Shown here: one piece after another, positions 26,944 to 40,255 of the stretch
Layout of the letters: each line of letters begins with the position of its first letter
Numbering within the stretch: the first letter of the stretch is position 1
Origin: Pirellulales bacterium
Lineage (GTDB): Bacteria; Planctomycetota; Planctomycetia; Pirellulales; JAEUIK01
Length of the DNA: 64,000 bases
Direction of reading: 5' to 3'
NCBI GenBank assembly: GCA_019694455.1
Contig: JAIBBY010000021.1
Coordinates: 17,842 to 81,841, forward strand
Program-made: the position numbers and the translations under genes
The notes under the pieces: generated by a model
The model's input: only the letters and a program-made list of their open reading frames with translations
Told to the model about the DNA's origin: nothing
The model's database searches: none

Positions 26944-27236
26944 AACCGTTTTCTCCGGCGAACGGGCCGCGCGGCCGCCCCTCTGACCCAAGCGTCAGAG
27001 TCGCGCCGATCGCGCACCTCGTTGGTATGCGAAACACCGCCATTGTAGTTAGGGTCCAGCCCGCGATGTGCGTTTTTTTCAACACGGCGGCGGCCCAATC
27101 GCCCGCCCGGGCGGAGAATTCGCTCCAATCGGCACAACCGGCCCGCCCGGCGGCCAGAAAGGCCCACAAACCCCGAGGCGCCGCGCCGCAGGCCGCGCGG
27201 CGGGGGCAAGCCGGCGGCTTGGCCTGGGCGATCGCG

Positions 27237-27995
27237 CTAGGCGCCGTCCCGCGCGGCGGGAAGCGTGATCGTGAATTTGGTGCCCCGCCCCGGTTCGCTC
27301 GCCACGTGGATCGCGCCGCCGTGCGCCTCGATCGTCTTGAGCGCGGTGGGCAGCCCCAATCCCGATCCGCCCGGCTTGGTCGTGTAAAAGGCGTCGAAGA
27401 TGTGGGCCTCTGTCTTGGCGTCCATGCCTTGACCGGTGTCGATCAATTCCAAGAGCACCGCGTCGTCGCGGCGCGCGGTGCGGGCCACGAGTTGGCCGCC
27501 GCTCGGCATCGCCTGCTGCGCGTTGAGCACCAGGTTCAATAGCGCGCCGTGAAACGCCTCGACATCCAGGCCGACCGGCGGCAGGTTGGCGTCGAAGTAA
27601 GTCACCAGCTCGATCCGGGCCTCCGCCGCCTGTGGTCGGTAGAAGTCGAACACCCGCTCGACCTCGGCGTTCAGATCGGCGGGCTGCAAGCGCATTTGGC
27701 GCACGCGAGCGAACTTCAGAAAGTCGTCGAGCAGGTCTTGCAGTCGTTGGCACTCGCGCTGCACCACCTCAATCTTCTTGAGCGCGCGGCGATCGCGCGG
27801 GGTCGTCGATTCGGCAAAGTCCTCCGCCAACAATTCCATGTTCAGGCGAATTGTGGAGAGCGGGTTCTTGATTTCGTGCGCCAGCGCGCCGGCCAGCCGG
27901 GCAATCTCGGTGTAGCGCTCGAGCAATCGCTGGTGCCGCGCGTCGGCCGTCTGGTCGGCGGGCGCGGGCCGAGCTGCGCGTTTGGATTTCGCCAC
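27237..27995 (-). CDS. soluble sensor histidine kinase (HisKA + HATPase)
   Basis: A 252-residue kinase with the phospho-acceptor His40 in ALAHEIKNPLSTIRLN, the N box NLVLNAQQAM, G1 box DTGQGMD and G2 region GGSGLGLPTALKTIEAHGG. There is no transmembrane or sensor domain; the N-terminus is short and basic (AKSKRAARPAP). It may therefore respond through a partner protein. No response regulator gene is adjacent. Its start is separated from the pnp stop by the pnp terminator. Confidence 0.9.
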   Translation of the reverse strand: MAKSKRAARPAPADQTADARHQRLLERYTEIARLAGALAHEIKNPLSTIRLNMELLAEDFAESTTPRDRRALKKIEVVQRECQRLQDLLDDFLKFARVRQMRLQPADLNAEVERVFDFYRPQAAEARIELVTYFDANLPPVGLDVEAFHGALLNLVLNAQQAMPSGGQLVARTARRDDAVLLELIDTGQGMDAKTEAHIFDAFYTTKPGGSGLGLPTALKTIEAHGGAIHVASEPGRGTKFTITLPAARDGA

Positions 27996-28020
27996 GCGAA
28001 ACGTTTCCTGCGTGAAGGGT

Positions 28021-28056
28021 AGAAAAAAAGCCCACGGCGCGACGTCCGTGGGCTTT
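28021..28056 (-). terminator. intrinsic terminator of the rpsO-pnp operon
   Basis: On the minus strand AAAGCCCACGG and CCGTGGGCTTT form an 11-bp stem around an 8-nt loop, ending in seven T before CTACCC. It lies 46 bp past the pnp stop. Confidence 0.9.
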
Positions 28057-28102
28057 GAAGTTACCTGTTTTTGCGAGCTAGTCCAAACCGCGCTGGCGGC
28101 TG

Positions 28103-30394
28103 TTAGCGCCGGCCGCCGCGATCGCCGCCACGGCCACGATCTCCGCCGCGACCACGTCCCCGGTCGCCGCCCCGATCTCCCCCGCGATCGCCGCCACGTC
28201 CGCGGTCGCCCCCGCGATCACCGCCCCGGTCGCCATGTTCGGCGCGCTCGCGCGGTTGATCTTCGCGCGCCGGCATCTGCCCTTCCTCGTCGTACGGCAA
28301 CTCGCCGTTCTCTTCAAGGATGACGACGCGGCGGCTCAGCTTGACGCGATCCTGCTCGTCGATGGCGATGACCTTGACGTTCATGATGTCGCCCACCTTG
28401 CAGATGTCGTGCACGCTGTTGACGTACTGGTCCGACAGCTCGCTGATGTGGCACAGGCCATCCTTGCCGGGCAAAATCTCGATGAAGGCGCCAAAATCCT
28501 TGAGGCTGCTGATGCGGCCCTCGTAGATCTTGCCGACCTGCACCGTCTCGGTGAGCGCCTCGACCCGCTTGAGCGCGGCCTGCGCCGCTTCGGCGTCGTT
28601 GCTGGAGATGACCACCACGCCGTCGTCGTCCACTTCGATCGTGGCGCCGGTCGTCTCTTGGATGCCGCGGATCGTCTTGCCGCCCGGGCCAATCAACAGG
28701 CCAATCTTGTCGGGGTCGATCTTGGTGCGCAGCAGCCGCGGAGCCCAGGGAGAAATCTCGGCCTTGGGACGCGAGATGGCGCTGAGCATCTTGCGCAAGA
28801 TTTCCATGCGGGCTTCGCGGGCCTGCGTGAGCGTGCCGCGAATGATCCCTTCGTGGATGCCTTTGATCTTCAGATCGAGCTGGATGCCGGTGATGCCGTT
28901 CTGCGTGCCGGCGACTTTGAAGTCCATGTCGCCAAAGTGGTCCTCGTCGCCGATGATGTCGGTGAGCAAGGTCCACTTGTCGTCGTTTTCCTTGACCAGA
29001 CCGATCGAGATGCCGGCCACCGGATTGCTGATCGGCACGCCGGCCGCCATCAGTCCCAAGGTGGCGCCGCAGACGCTGGCCATGGAGCTGGAGCCGTTCG
29101 ACTCGGTGATGTCGGAAATGACGCGCATGGTGTAGGGGAACGCGTCGGCGGCCGGCAACACCGGATTCACGCTGCGTTCGGCCAAGGCGCCGTGGCCAAT
29201 CTCGCGCCGACCAGGACCACGAATCGGCCGCACTTCGCCCACCGAGTAGGAGGGAAAGTAGTAGTCGAGCATGAACTTCTTCGAGTATTCCTCGAACAGC
29301 CCATCCACGCGCTGCTCGTCGCGCTGGGTGCCGAGCGTCACGGTGATGAGGGCCTGCGTTTCGCCACGCTGGAAGATGGCCGAGCCGTGAACGCGCGGCA
29401 GCACGTCCACCTCGCACTCGATCGGCCGCAAATCCTTGCTGCCGCGGCCATCGGGGCGCGTGCCGCTCAGGATCAAATCGCGGGTGACTTTGCTCTCTAG
29501 CTCATGCCAGGCGTGATCAACGCTGCCGGCGCTCAAGGCGCCAGCCGCGGCCGGGTCGGGGATCAGTTCGCCCACCACCCGCTGCTTGAGCGCGCTCACC
29601 GCTTCGGCGCGGGCGTGCTTGCCCGGCGTTTGCTTGGCCGCGCGGAAGGCGTCGTAATAACGCGACCGCAGGGTGTCGAAGACGCCGTCCGACGGCGGAA
29701 TCACGCATTCAGCCTTCTTGGCGCCGCATTTTTCAATCAGCTCTAGCTGCAACTGGCACAACTCGCGAATGTAACGCTGCGCCTCGAAAATCGCCTCGGC
29801 CATGCGATCTTCCGGCAGTTCGCGGGCAAAGCCCTCGATCATCAGCACCGATTGCTGGTTGCCGGAGACGATCAGATCGAGGTCGCTTTCTTCCAGTTGA
29901 TCTTGCGAGGGGAAGACGACGAACTGGCCATCGACCATGCCCAACCGCACCGAGGCCAAGGGGCCTTCGAACGGCAGCGGCGAAACGCCGAGCGCGGCGG
30001 CCGCGCCGTTCATGGCCACGATGTCCGCGTCGTTCTGGCGATCGCTGGCGACCACCATGCACTGAATCTGCACCTCATCGCGGAACCAATCGGGGAACAT
30101 CGGCCGGATCGGGCGATCCATCAATCGCGCGGAGAGAATCTCCTTCATCGTGGGGCGTCCCTCGCGTTTGAGGAACCCGCCCGGAAATTTGCCCGCGGCG
30201 GCCTGCCGCTCGCGATAGTCGCAGGTGAGCGGGAAGAAGTCGATGCCCGGCCGGCCAGGGCCGGAGGCGACCGCGGCGAGGACGACGGTTTCGCCGTACT
30301 GAGCCAGAACCGCGCCCGACGCCTGCTTGGCGAGCTGTCCGGTTTCGAGAGAGAAGATGCTTTGCCCGATTTGTTTTTCGACGCGTACTTTCAC
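28103..30394 (-). CDS. pnp: polyribonucleotide nucleotidyltransferase (PNPase) with RGG-rich tail
   Basis: A 763-residue phosphorolytic 3'-5' exoribonuclease of the RNA degradosome. Two RNase PH domains are present ([40 protein letters not shown]), the second with the usual active-site run [18 protein letters not shown] ([20 protein letters not shown]) and S1 ([20 protein letters not shown]) domains follow. The last ~50 residues are a repetitive Arg/Gly/Asp tail of RGGDRGG units, encoded by a visible DNA repeat at 28103-28240. This extends beyond the usual ~700 residues and probably adds RNA affinity. Downstream of rpsO on the same strand, as in many bacteria. Confidence 0.97.
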   Translation of the reverse strand: MKVRVEKQIGQSIFSLETGQLAKQASGAVLAQYGETVVLAAVASGPGRPGIDFFPLTCDYRERQAAAGKFPGGFLKREGRPTMKEILSARLMDRPIRPMFPDWFRDEVQIQCMVVASDRQNDADIVAMNGAAAALGVSPLPFEGPLASVRLGMVDGQFVVFPSQDQLEESDLDLIVSGNQQSVLMIEGFARELPEDRMAEAIFEAQRYIRELCQLQLELIEKCGAKKAECVIPPSDGVFDTLRSRYYDAFRAAKQTPGKHARAEAVSALKQRVVGELIPDPAAAGALSAGSVDHAWHELESKVTRDLILSGTRPDGRGSKDLRPIECEVDVLPRVHGSAIFQRGETQALITVTLGTQRDEQRVDGLFEEYSKKFMLDYYFPSYSVGEVRPIRGPGRREIGHGALAERSVNPVLPAADAFPYTMRVISDITESNGSSSMASVCGATLGLMAAGVPISNPVAGISIGLVKENDDKWTLLTDIIGDEDHFGDMDFKVAGTQNGITGIQLDLKIKGIHEGIIRGTLTQAREARMEILRKMLSAISRPKAEISPWAPRLLRTKIDPDKIGLLIGPGGKTIRGIQETTGATIEVDDDGVVVISSNDAEAAQAALKRVEALTETVQVGKIYEGRISSLKDFGAFIEILPGKDGLCHISELSDQYVNSVHDICKVGDIMNVKVIAIDEQDRVKLSRRVVILEENGELPYDEEGQMPAREDQPRERAEHGDRGGDRGGDRGRGGDRGGDRGGDRGRGRGGDRGRGGDRGGRR

Positions 30395-30573
30395 TGCAAG
30401 TCCTGACTTTCCTGCGGTATCCAGCCCGTGGCGAACCGCGCGCGACCAGCGCGAGCGAGACTTCGCTTTGAAGCAGCAAACCGAGGAGCCGAGGAGGTGT
30501 GCAGCAAGAGAACTATTGCAAGAGCGCCGACAAGCCCTGGCGGAGAGAAGGACTACCGGCGCCGCTCGGAGCG

Positions 30574-30843
30574 CTACTTGCGGATATTCAGGCGCCGGAT
30601 GATGTCGAGATAACGCTGCGGCGTCACTCGGCGCAGATAATCCAAAAGGCGACGCCGGCGGCTGACCATCATCAGCAGGCCACGCCGACCAGCGAAATCC
30701 TTCTTGTGCTTGCGCAGATGCTCGGTGAGCTCGCCGATCCGTGTCGTCAGGATGGCGATCTGAACTTCGGGAGAACCGGTGTCGCTATCGCCCCGGCGAT
30801 ATTCCCCGATGAGTGTCTGCTTGCGCTCTCTGGTAATAGTCAT
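30574..30843 (-). CDS. rpsO: 30S ribosomal protein S15
   Basis: An 89-residue S15 of normal length. Recognisable segments are [20 protein letters not shown], then [18 protein letters not shown] and the final [20 protein letters not shown]. It binds 16S rRNA helices early in small-subunit assembly. The 179-bp gap to pnp on the same strand keeps the classical rpsO-pnp order. Confidence 0.98.
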   Translation of the reverse strand: MTITRERKQTLIGEYRRGDSDTGSPEVQIAILTTRIGELTEHLRKHKKDFAGRRGLLMMVSRRRRLLDYLRRVTPQRYLDIIRRLNIRK

Positions 30844-30922
30844 CGAAAACCGCGATTCCTGTGCTTCGGCCGGTTCCTTAGACCTGCTGCTCCGGCCGGC
30901 TAGCGAACGTGCTGAGATACCT

Positions 30923-30949
30923 ACTTTACCACTTTTTACAACAACTCAA
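30923..30949 (-). promoter_or_regulatory. candidate rpsO promoter
   Basis: On the minus strand TTGAGT, a 15-bp spacer and TAAAGT occur in a conspicuously AT-rich stretch (TTGTTGTAAAAAGTGGTAAA) about 80 bp before the rpsO start. The spacer is short, so the call is tentative. The intervening leader could hold the S15 autoregulatory structure. Confidence 0.4.
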
Positions 30950-31103
30950 GACGATCAATGTACCAGTAGGAGCAGAGTTTGCAACGCCAAAAGCAAGGCC
31001 AATCGCCCGCCCGGCGGCGGCCGGCCGCCACGCGACTGACGCTACCGGCAATCTCTCGCCAAATCGCCTGTTTGGCCAGATCAGGCAGGCGTCTGGCCGG
31101 CCT

Positions 31104-32477
31104 TTAGCCGATCGCCGCAATGCCCGACTCCGCCGCCCGGCAAACCCGATCCAGCTCGTCCAGCGAGATCGCCAGCGGCGGAAAGATCACCACCACGCTC
31201 CCCAGCGGCCGCAACAGCACGCCGTGGCTTCGCGCGTGATCGCACACCGCCAAACCGCGCTTTTCTTCCCAGGGGAACGGCTCACCGGTGGCCCGGTCGC
31301 GCACCAGTTCTATGCCCGCGATCAGCCCCCACTGGCGCACGTCTCCCACGTGTGGCAACTCTGCAATGCGGGCCAGATGCTCGGCCAGGCGATCGATCTT
31401 GGGGGCCAGGTTCTCCAGCACGCGCTCGTCTCGAAAGATGTCGAGCGACGCCAACGCTGCGGCCGCTCCCAGCGGATTGCCCCCGTAGGTATGCCCGTGA
31501 TAGAAGGTCTTGCTCTCTCGATATTCCCCCAGAAACGCGCTATAAATTTCCCGCGTGGCCAACGTCGCCGCCATCGGCAGGTATCCGGCGGTGAGTCCCT
31601 TGCCCAGACACAGCAGGTCGGGAGTGACCGCTTCGTGTTCGCAGGCGAACATCCGGCCGGTGCGGCCAAAGCCCACCGCCACCTCGTCGGCGATGAGCAG
31701 CACGTCGTAGCGGCGGGTCAACTCGCGCAGGCCGCGCAGGTAGCCCTCGGGATGGACGATCATGCCCGCCGCGCACTGCACCAATGGCTCGACCACCAGC
31801 GCGGCGATCTGGTCATGCTGTCGCGCGAGCGCCGCTTCGGCCTCGGCCAGATAGTGCGCTAGCGCTGCGCCGCGCGTCACGCCGGCGGGCCGGCGATACA
31901 AGTTCGGCGAAGGGATGCGAATCGTCTCGAACAAGAGCGGCCCAAACATTTGATGAAACCGCTCGACGCCCCCCAAGCTGACGCTGCCGATGGTGTCGCC
32001 GTGATAGGCGTCGCCCAGGGCGACGTATTTGGTCTTGGCCGGGCGCGGACTGGGCCGCTGTCGCCAGTATTGAAAGGCCATTTTCAGCGCGGCTTCGATC
32101 GCCGTGGCGCCGTCACCTGAGAAGAAGACATGTTCCAGCCCCGCCGGCGCCAGTTCGACAAGCCGCTGGGCCAGTTCGATCGTCCGCGGATTCGACGCGC
32201 CCAATAGCGTGGTGTGCGCCACGCGGTCTAACTGAGCGCGCAGCGCGTCGTCGAGCCGCGGATGGCGATGCCCATGCACGTTGCACCACAAGCTGCTGAC
32301 GCCGTCGAGATACTCACGGCCATCGAGATCGTAGAGCCGGCAACCTTCGCCGCGCTCGAGGATTAGCGGCTCGTACTCCGCCATCTGGGTGAAGGCGTGC
32401 CAAACCCGCTCGCGATCCCAGTGTTCGAGTTGTTCGCGAGTGGGTTCACAAGACTTGTCGCCTGGCGCATTGGTCAC
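31104..32477 (-). CDS. bioA: adenosylmethionine-8-amino-7-oxononanoate aminotransferase
   Basis: A 457-residue PLP enzyme converting KAPA to DAPA with SAM as amino donor in biotin synthesis. Family segments: ERVWHAFTQMAEYEPLILER near the N-terminus, YLDGVSSLWCNVHGHRHPRL, VFFSGDGATAIEAALKMAFQ, YHGDTIGSVSLGG, LIADEVAVGFGRTG and the PLP lysine in LCLGKGLTAGYLPM. No other bio genes are adjacent. Its start overlaps the stop of an 80-residue upstream gene by four bases. Confidence 0.96.
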   Translation of the reverse strand: MTNAPGDKSCEPTREQLEHWDRERVWHAFTQMAEYEPLILERGEGCRLYDLDGREYLDGVSSLWCNVHGHRHPRLDDALRAQLDRVAHTTLLGASNPRTIELAQRLVELAPAGLEHVFFSGDGATAIEAALKMAFQYWRQRPSPRPAKTKYVALGDAYHGDTIGSVSLGGVERFHQMFGPLLFETIRIPSPNLYRRPAGVTRGAALAHYLAEAEAALARQHDQIAALVVEPLVQCAAGMIVHPEGYLRGLRELTRRYDVLLIADEVAVGFGRTGRMFACEHEAVTPDLLCLGKGLTAGYLPMAATLATREIYSAFLGEYRESKTFYHGHTYGGNPLGAAAALASLDIFRDERVLENLAPKIDRLAEHLARIAELPHVGDVRQWGLIAGIELVRDRATGEPFPWEEKRGLAVCDHARSHGVLLRPLGSVVVIFPPLAISLDELDRVCRAAESGIAAIG

Positions 32478-32716
32478 GCCACTGGTTCCTGCTTACGACG
32501 ATCGCGCTTACGCAAAGCCGCCATCTCCGCGATGTATTGATCGATATCGACCACATCTTCTAGCGCACCGGCGGAGCGAAGAATCCCCTCGCCCGGCGAA
32601 GCGCTCGGGTCGGCGCCAATCAGAATCACGCGCACCTGCTTGCCATCCAGGGCGCTTGGCGCGGCGTCGAGTTCAATGGTTCGCCCATGAACCACGCCAT
32701 GCAGAATCTGCGTCAT
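32474..32716 (-). CDS. 80-residue hypothetical protein coupled to bioA
   Basis: Starts MTQILHGVVHGRTIELDAAP, a short beta-hairpin pattern reminiscent of the DUF104/antitoxin-like and phage-type small beta proteins, then an acidic middle and a basic C-terminus (AALRKRDRRKQ). Its TGA overlaps the bioA ATG, implying translational coupling. No toxin gene is adjacent. The family link is tentative. Confidence 0.6.
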   Translation of the reverse strand: MTQILHGVVHGRTIELDAAPSALDGKQVRVILIGADPSASPGEGILRSAGALEDVVDIDQYIAEMAALRKRDRRKQEPVA

Positions 32717-32789
32717 TCTCGAGATTCCTGGGATCAGTGGAGATAGCTGTAAGGTACTCTATCTCGTCAGAGAGGACGGCGCCCCCCCC

Positions 32790-33131
32790 TTACATCTCAC
32801 GCGCTGGCGGCTTTTCGCCGTACTTGGCCTCGTACTGCGCCGCGAACTTTGCCTCGTGTTCGGGGTGACAGACAAAGCACTGCGAGTCGGGTCGATCGTG
32901 CTCCGCGCACCAATCTCCCTTCGCCTTGCAATCCGCCGCCGCTTTGCTGCTGCATAGCGCGCAGATTTCCTCGGGCACGCCGTGCTCCGGGCACCACCAA
33001 CCGCCGTGGTCGTGGCCGTCGCTGGCTTGGGTCGCTTCGGCGACCGGCGCCGCCGGTTCGCTCTTGGCGCAACCGGACAAGAACAATCCGCCGGCGGCCG
33101 ACAGCATCAACAGGCCATAAAAGCTCTTCAT
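32790..33131 (-). CDS. Cys/His-rich lipoprotein of the metal efflux module
   Basis: A 113-residue lipoprotein: signal LLMLSAAGGLFLSGC with lipobox LSGC, then a metal-ligand-rich domain holding two WC-x-EH units (WWCPEHGVPEEICALC and DWCAEHDRPDSQCFVCH). The same motif type occurs in the N-terminal part of the RND adaptor at 36332, so both likely bind the exported metal. It follows cusA-like by 41 bp on the same strand. The ATG (CAT at 33129) is chosen because the frame further upstream only reads through antisense of cusA. Confidence 0.75.
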   Translation of the reverse strand: MKSFYGLLMLSAAGGLFLSGCAKSEPAAPVAEATQASDGHDHGGWWCPEHGVPEEICALCSSKAAADCKAKGDWCAEHDRPDSQCFVCHPEHEAKFAAQYEAKYGEKPPAREM

Positions 33132-33172
33132 CGCAACTCCTTTTTTGTGGATAGTCAAACCTTCGTCGTTCG

Positions 33173-36295
<3,123 letters not shown>

Positions 36296-36331
36296 GCGCC
36301 GCTCTCCTTGCGTGTTGGCGTTGCGAATGCG

Positions 36332-37963
36332 CTAGTGCCCGTGCGCGCAGCCGCAGCCGGCGCCAAGGTTGCTCTTGAGCAATTGCGCTTGCAGCACATA
36401 GCTGTTCTTGCTGGCGATGACCTCGCCCGGCAACAGCCCGGCGATGATCTCGGTGGCGCCGTCCTCGCGCACGCCCAGCCGCACCTTGCGAACGTGAAAA
36501 AACTTGGGCGCGTCTTTCTGGAACCAATTCTTGTCGCGCACGAAGACAATGCTGCAATCGCCATCCCAGTGGATGGCTTCGCTAGGAACCATGATCGCCC
36601 GCGGCTCCTCGCGCAGCACGATGCGCCCCGTGCCAAAGGTGTTGGCCCGCAGTTCGCCATCCAGGTTTTCGAGCGTTGCCCGCACCGCCACCGAGCGAGT
36701 CTGCTCGTCGGCCGCCGTGCTGAGCCAGGCCACTGTGCCCCGCAAGATGGTTTCGTCCGCCGCGTCCGAGGGCTCGAACAACACCGCCTGCCCCATCTGC
36801 ACGTAGTGCGCGTCTTCTTGTCGCACGGCCAGCGTGAGCCACATCTGCCGCGTGTCCGCCACGGTGAACAGCGTGGTGGCGGTGCTCACCACCTCGCCCG
36901 ACACCACGTCGCGCTTCACCACCACGCCATCCAGCGGCGCCACCACGGGCAGCAAGTTGGAGGTCGTGGTGTTGGTGTCGATCGAAGCCACCACAAAACT
37001 CGGCAGGCCCAGGAACTGAATCTGTCGCGCGACTTCCTCGGCCGGCAGGTTGACCAGGTCCTTGGCGTCGATGCTCAGCCCCAGATTCACCAGCGCCTGC
37101 TGCGCGCTCAGGATGCTGATCTTGGCCGCTTCGAGCGCGGCCTCCGCCTCGCGCAGTTGCTTGCCCGGCACGGCGCCCTCGCGCGAGAGGGGAGTCAGCC
37201 GATCGACATGCGATTGCTGTAACCGCAGTTGCGGCAGCGCCTCGAGCAGGTCGGCCTTGTAGCGGCCCACCTCCGACGCGTCGATCAGCGCCAAAATGTC
37301 GCCCCGGCGCACCGGATCGCCCACCTGCTTTTCGACGCGCCACACCGTGCCATTGGAACGGCTCGCCAAATGCGCCTCGCGGTCGGCGTCGTACACCACC
37401 TCGCCATTGGCCGAGATCGCCTCGACCAGCGGTCGCTCTTCGACCACGGCGATATCCACCCCCGCCTTTTCCATGGCCTCGACCGAGGCGAATTGAATCC
37501 GCCGTTGATGCGTCAGGCAGCGGCTGCTGTTCTCAGCGCGGGGCCGCGTGTCCAAGGCGCGGCGGGCACGCTCCAAGTCGGCCGGCGTGATCGTCGGAGT
37601 CGCGGCAAGCTGCGCCACCTCGGGGTGTTCCAGCGGGCACTCGGCCACGCCATGCTCTTTGCACCAGCCATGCCATTTGCCCACCGGCGCTAGCGCCGGG
37701 TTGCACTCAATGCAGGCCGCCTCCGACACGTTGTGCGTGGTGCACCACATCTCGGGCTGGGCCGCGCCGCCGCTCATTAGTTCAGAGAATTTTGGCAATT
37801 GCCAATCGCTGAAGTGCCCGACCGCCGCCAGGCCGCCGAGCAATAGCAGCACCGCGCCGGTCGTGCCGATGCGGCCTAGCCACGCGCGGAGGCGCCCCGG
37901 TTGTCGCGGCGCAGGCGCCGAGTGGCCCGGCGAGGGCCAATCTTGTTGGGTGACAGTGGACAT
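36332..37963 (-). CDS. RND efflux periplasmic adaptor (CusB/CzcB-like) with metal-binding N-terminus
   Basis: A 543-residue membrane-fusion protein. One N-terminal membrane anchor (TTGAVLLLLGGLAAVGHF) is followed by a Cys/His domain with MWCTTHNVSEAACIEC and GWCKEHGVAECPLEHPE. Then come the lipoyl/barrel-sandwich and alpha-hairpin segments (GTVWRVEKQVGDPVRRGDIL ... LREAEAALEAAKISILSAQQ) and the beta-barrel (TRQMWLTLAVRQEDAHYVQM). It ends in CGCAHGH, a further probable metal site. It would link the RND pump to an outer-membrane channel and hand over metal. Confidence 0.9.
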   Translation of the reverse strand: MSTVTQQDWPSPGHSAPAPRQPGRLRAWLGRIGTTGAVLLLLGGLAAVGHFSDWQLPKFSELMSGGAAQPEMWCTTHNVSEAACIECNPALAPVGKWHGWCKEHGVAECPLEHPEVAQLAATPTITPADLERARRALDTRPRAENSSRCLTHQRRIQFASVEAMEKAGVDIAVVEERPLVEAISANGEVVYDADREAHLASRSNGTVWRVEKQVGDPVRRGDILALIDASEVGRYKADLLEALPQLRLQQSHVDRLTPLSREGAVPGKQLREAEAALEAAKISILSAQQALVNLGLSIDAKDLVNLPAEEVARQIQFLGLPSFVVASIDTNTTTSNLLPVVAPLDGVVVKRDVVSGEVVSTATTLFTVADTRQMWLTLAVRQEDAHYVQMGQAVLFEPSDAADETILRGTVAWLSTAADEQTRSVAVRATLENLDGELRANTFGTGRIVLREEPRAIMVPSEAIHWDGDCSIVFVRDKNWFQKDAPKFFHVRKVRLGVREDGATEIIAGLLPGEVIASKNSYVLQAQLLKSNLGAGCGCAHGH

Positions 37964-38084
37964 GGCAGGCTCCTCGAATCAATGCGAATGACAGCAGCGC
38001 GCCCGTGGCGTCAGACGCCAGCAGGCAAGACCAGGAGAGAGGCCGGCCAATGCGCGCCAGCGGCGCGTCGGTCGGCCGCGCGCG

Positions 38085-38480
38085 TCAAATGAGCAGCAAT
38101 TGAAATTGCAGGTGCGCGCGGAGCGGCGGACCATGGGGAGCGCGAAATTCGACCAGCACGCGCTCCACTGGTGGCTCGATTGCGGGAGCGGGCGTCACCA
38201 GAACGGCGACCATTGGCGCCGCCGGGGCATCGAGCGACACCTTGCGCGTCAGCAGCGACTGGCAAGGCGCCGCGCAATCGATCTGGCAGGGACAAGGCGC
38301 AGGCGCCGGTTCGCCCGAGTTGTGCTCGTGCTGGCCTTTGTGCGGGCAGTCGCACGGATGCGCGGCATGGATCGCCAGCCGAGCGCCCTCTTCGCAGGCG
38401 GGCGCTTGATGCCAACAGCAGCCCAGCGCCGCGTGCAGCAGCAACAAGGCGGCGGTCAGATTGGCGACAAACGCGTGCAC
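38085..38480 (-). CDS. Cys/His-rich small exported protein of the metal efflux module
   Basis: A 131-residue product with a GTG start and an N-terminal hydrophobic segment (LTAALLLLHAALGCCWHQ). A dense cluster of ligands follows (CDCPHKGQHEHN, CPCQIDCAAPCQS), then a Pro/Val-rich C-terminus. It is first in the minus-strand order 38085, adaptor, RND pump, lipoprotein, 121 bp before the adaptor gene. A periplasmic metal-binding role is inferred from composition and context. Confidence 0.65.
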   Translation of the reverse strand: MHAFVANLTAALLLLHAALGCCWHQAPACEEGARLAIHAAHPCDCPHKGQHEHNSGEPAPAPCPCQIDCAAPCQSLLTRKVSLDAPAAPMVAVLVTPAPAIEPPVERVLVEFRAPHGPPLRAHLQFQLLLI

Positions 38481-38726
38481 GAAATGGGGCTCCGAGGTCC
38501 GACGGCTATTTTACGGCCAGCGAACTGAGTGGGGCAATGCCAACCCCTTGAGAAGAAAATCGGACGAATTCCGCCCAAAATAAAGCATTCATACCCCACT
38601 GCTGGATTTTGGAGCTATTCTGGACGCTGCTCGACGCGTCCCGCGCTGCCGCGCGATCAATTGCAAGCGGCCATCGCGGCGCTCCGCGTTGTTTCATAGT
38701 GGTGGCCCTTGGGGAATATTGCGCCC

Positions 38727-40232
38727 ATGACCGGTCGAAAACTTGCCTACGGGCTGCTGGCGTTGACGTTCGCTGTCTGCCGCCCGGCGACAGGAGCCGA
38801 ACCGCTGGCGGGTGTCGACGCGTACGCCGCCAAGGCCATGGCCGACTGGCAAGTGCCCGGCATGGCCATCGCGGTGGTCAAAGACGACCAGGTGCTGCTG
38901 GCCAAAGGATACGGAACGCGCAAGCTGGGCGAGGACCAGCCGGTGGACAGCCAAACGCTGTTCGCCATCGGTTCGGCGAGCAAGGCGTTCACGGCGGCGG
39001 TGCTGGCGATCTTGATCGACGAGCAAAAGCTGGCCTGGGACGATGCGGCGATCCGTCACCTGCCAAACCTGGTGCTTTACGACCCCTATGTGACCCGCGA
39101 ACTGACGGTGCGCGACCTGTTGTGCCACCGCTCGGGCTTGGCCCGCGCCGACATGCTTTGGTTTGGCAGCGACTACAACCGCGACGAAGTGCTGCGGCGG
39201 TTGCGCTACCTGAAGCCGAGTTGGAGTTTTCGCAGCCACTTTGGCTACCAAAACATCATGTACCTGGCGGCCGGACAACTGGCCGCGCAAGTCGCCGGCC
39301 AAAGCTGGGACGATCAGATCAAGCAGCGGCTGTTCCTGCCGCTGGGAATGAAGTCCAGCGTGACCAGCACCAACGACCTGGCGGGACGCAACAATGTGGC
39401 CACGCCGCACGCCAAGATCGACGACCAGGTGCAAGCGATCCCCTATCGCAACATCGACAACGTAGCGCCCGCCGGCTCGATCAACTCGTGCGTCGACGAC
39501 ATGTGCCAGTGGCTGCGGCTGCAACTGGGCCAAGGGGTCTACGCGGGCAATCGGCTCATCAGCGAGGCGGCAATCGCCGAGATGCAGGCGCCGCAAATGA
39601 CCACGCCGCTCGATGACGAGATGCGGCAAAAATACCCCGACGCCCACCTGATGGCCTACGGACTCGGCTGGTTCTTGCACGATTATCATGGCCGCAAGAT
39701 CGTCGAGCACGGCGGGCATATCGACGGCATGTCGGCCCAGGTGATGCTGGCGCCGGAGGAAAAACTGGGCGTGGTGGTGCTGATGAACAGCGGCGGCAGC
39801 ATGCTGCCGAGGCCGATGGCGTTTTACCTGGTCGACCAGTTGCTAGGCACATCGTCGCGCGATTGGAGCGCCTACGAACTGGAACAGTTCCAAAAACAGG
39901 AGGCCAAGGACCAGGCGGAGAAGGCCAAGCAAGAAGCGGATCGCAAGACCGACACCAAGCCTTCGCTGCCGCTAACAGACTACGCGGGCGCCTACACCCA
40001 CGAGTTGTATGGCGACGCGGTGGTGACCTGCGAGCAAGACAAGTTGGTGCTCGCCCGCGGGCCGGCCTTTGTGGCCGACTTGTCGCACTGGCACTACGAC
40101 ACCTTTTTGGCCCAGTTTCGCGATCGCTCACTGGAACCGGTATTGGTGACGTTTGCGCTGGGCGCCGACGGGCGAGTCGGCACGCTGGAATGGCCGACGC
40201 TGGGGCCGTATCAACGCCAGCAGGCGAAATAA
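38727..40232 (+). CDS. serine hydrolase, beta-lactamase class C/penicillin-binding family, with C-terminal lipocalin-like domain
   Basis: A 501-residue exported hydrolase. The signal peptide (KLAYGLLALTFAVCRPATG) supports the ATG at 38727 over an upstream TTG. The catalytic SxxK is Ser83-Ala-Ser-Lys86 (IGSASKAFTAAV), with YQN further on (FGYQNIMYLAAGQLA) and an HGGHIDGMSA segment as the third motif. The C-terminal ~130 residues (DYAGAYTHELYGDAVVTCEQ) match the beta-barrel domain often fused to such enzymes. A long charged linker of Lys/Glu/Gln precedes that domain. Probable peptidase or esterase of the periplasm; substrate unknown. Confidence 0.9.
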   Translation: MTGRKLAYGLLALTFAVCRPATGAEPLAGVDAYAAKAMADWQVPGMAIAVVKDDQVLLAKGYGTRKLGEDQPVDSQTLFAIGSASKAFTAAVLAILIDEQKLAWDDAAIRHLPNLVLYDPYVTRELTVRDLLCHRSGLARADMLWFGSDYNRDEVLRRLRYLKPSWSFRSHFGYQNIMYLAAGQLAAQVAGQSWDDQIKQRLFLPLGMKSSVTSTNDLAGRNNVATPHAKIDDQVQAIPYRNIDNVAPAGSINSCVDDMCQWLRLQLGQGVYAGNRLISEAAIAEMQAPQMTTPLDDEMRQKYPDAHLMAYGLGWFLHDYHGRKIVEHGGHIDGMSAQVMLAPEEKLGVVVLMNSGGSMLPRPMAFYLVDQLLGTSSRDWSAYELEQFQKQEAKDQAEKAKQEADRKTDTKPSLPLTDYAGAYTHELYGDAVVTCEQDKLVLARGPAFVADLSHWHYDTFLAQFRDRSLEPVLVTFALGADGRVGTLEWPTLGPYQRQQAK

Positions 40233-40255
40233 GCCGGCCGAGGTTGGCCGGGCCG

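Noticed and set aside
28235..29500. 421-codon plus-strand frame opposite pnp
   Set aside because: Antisense of PNPase.
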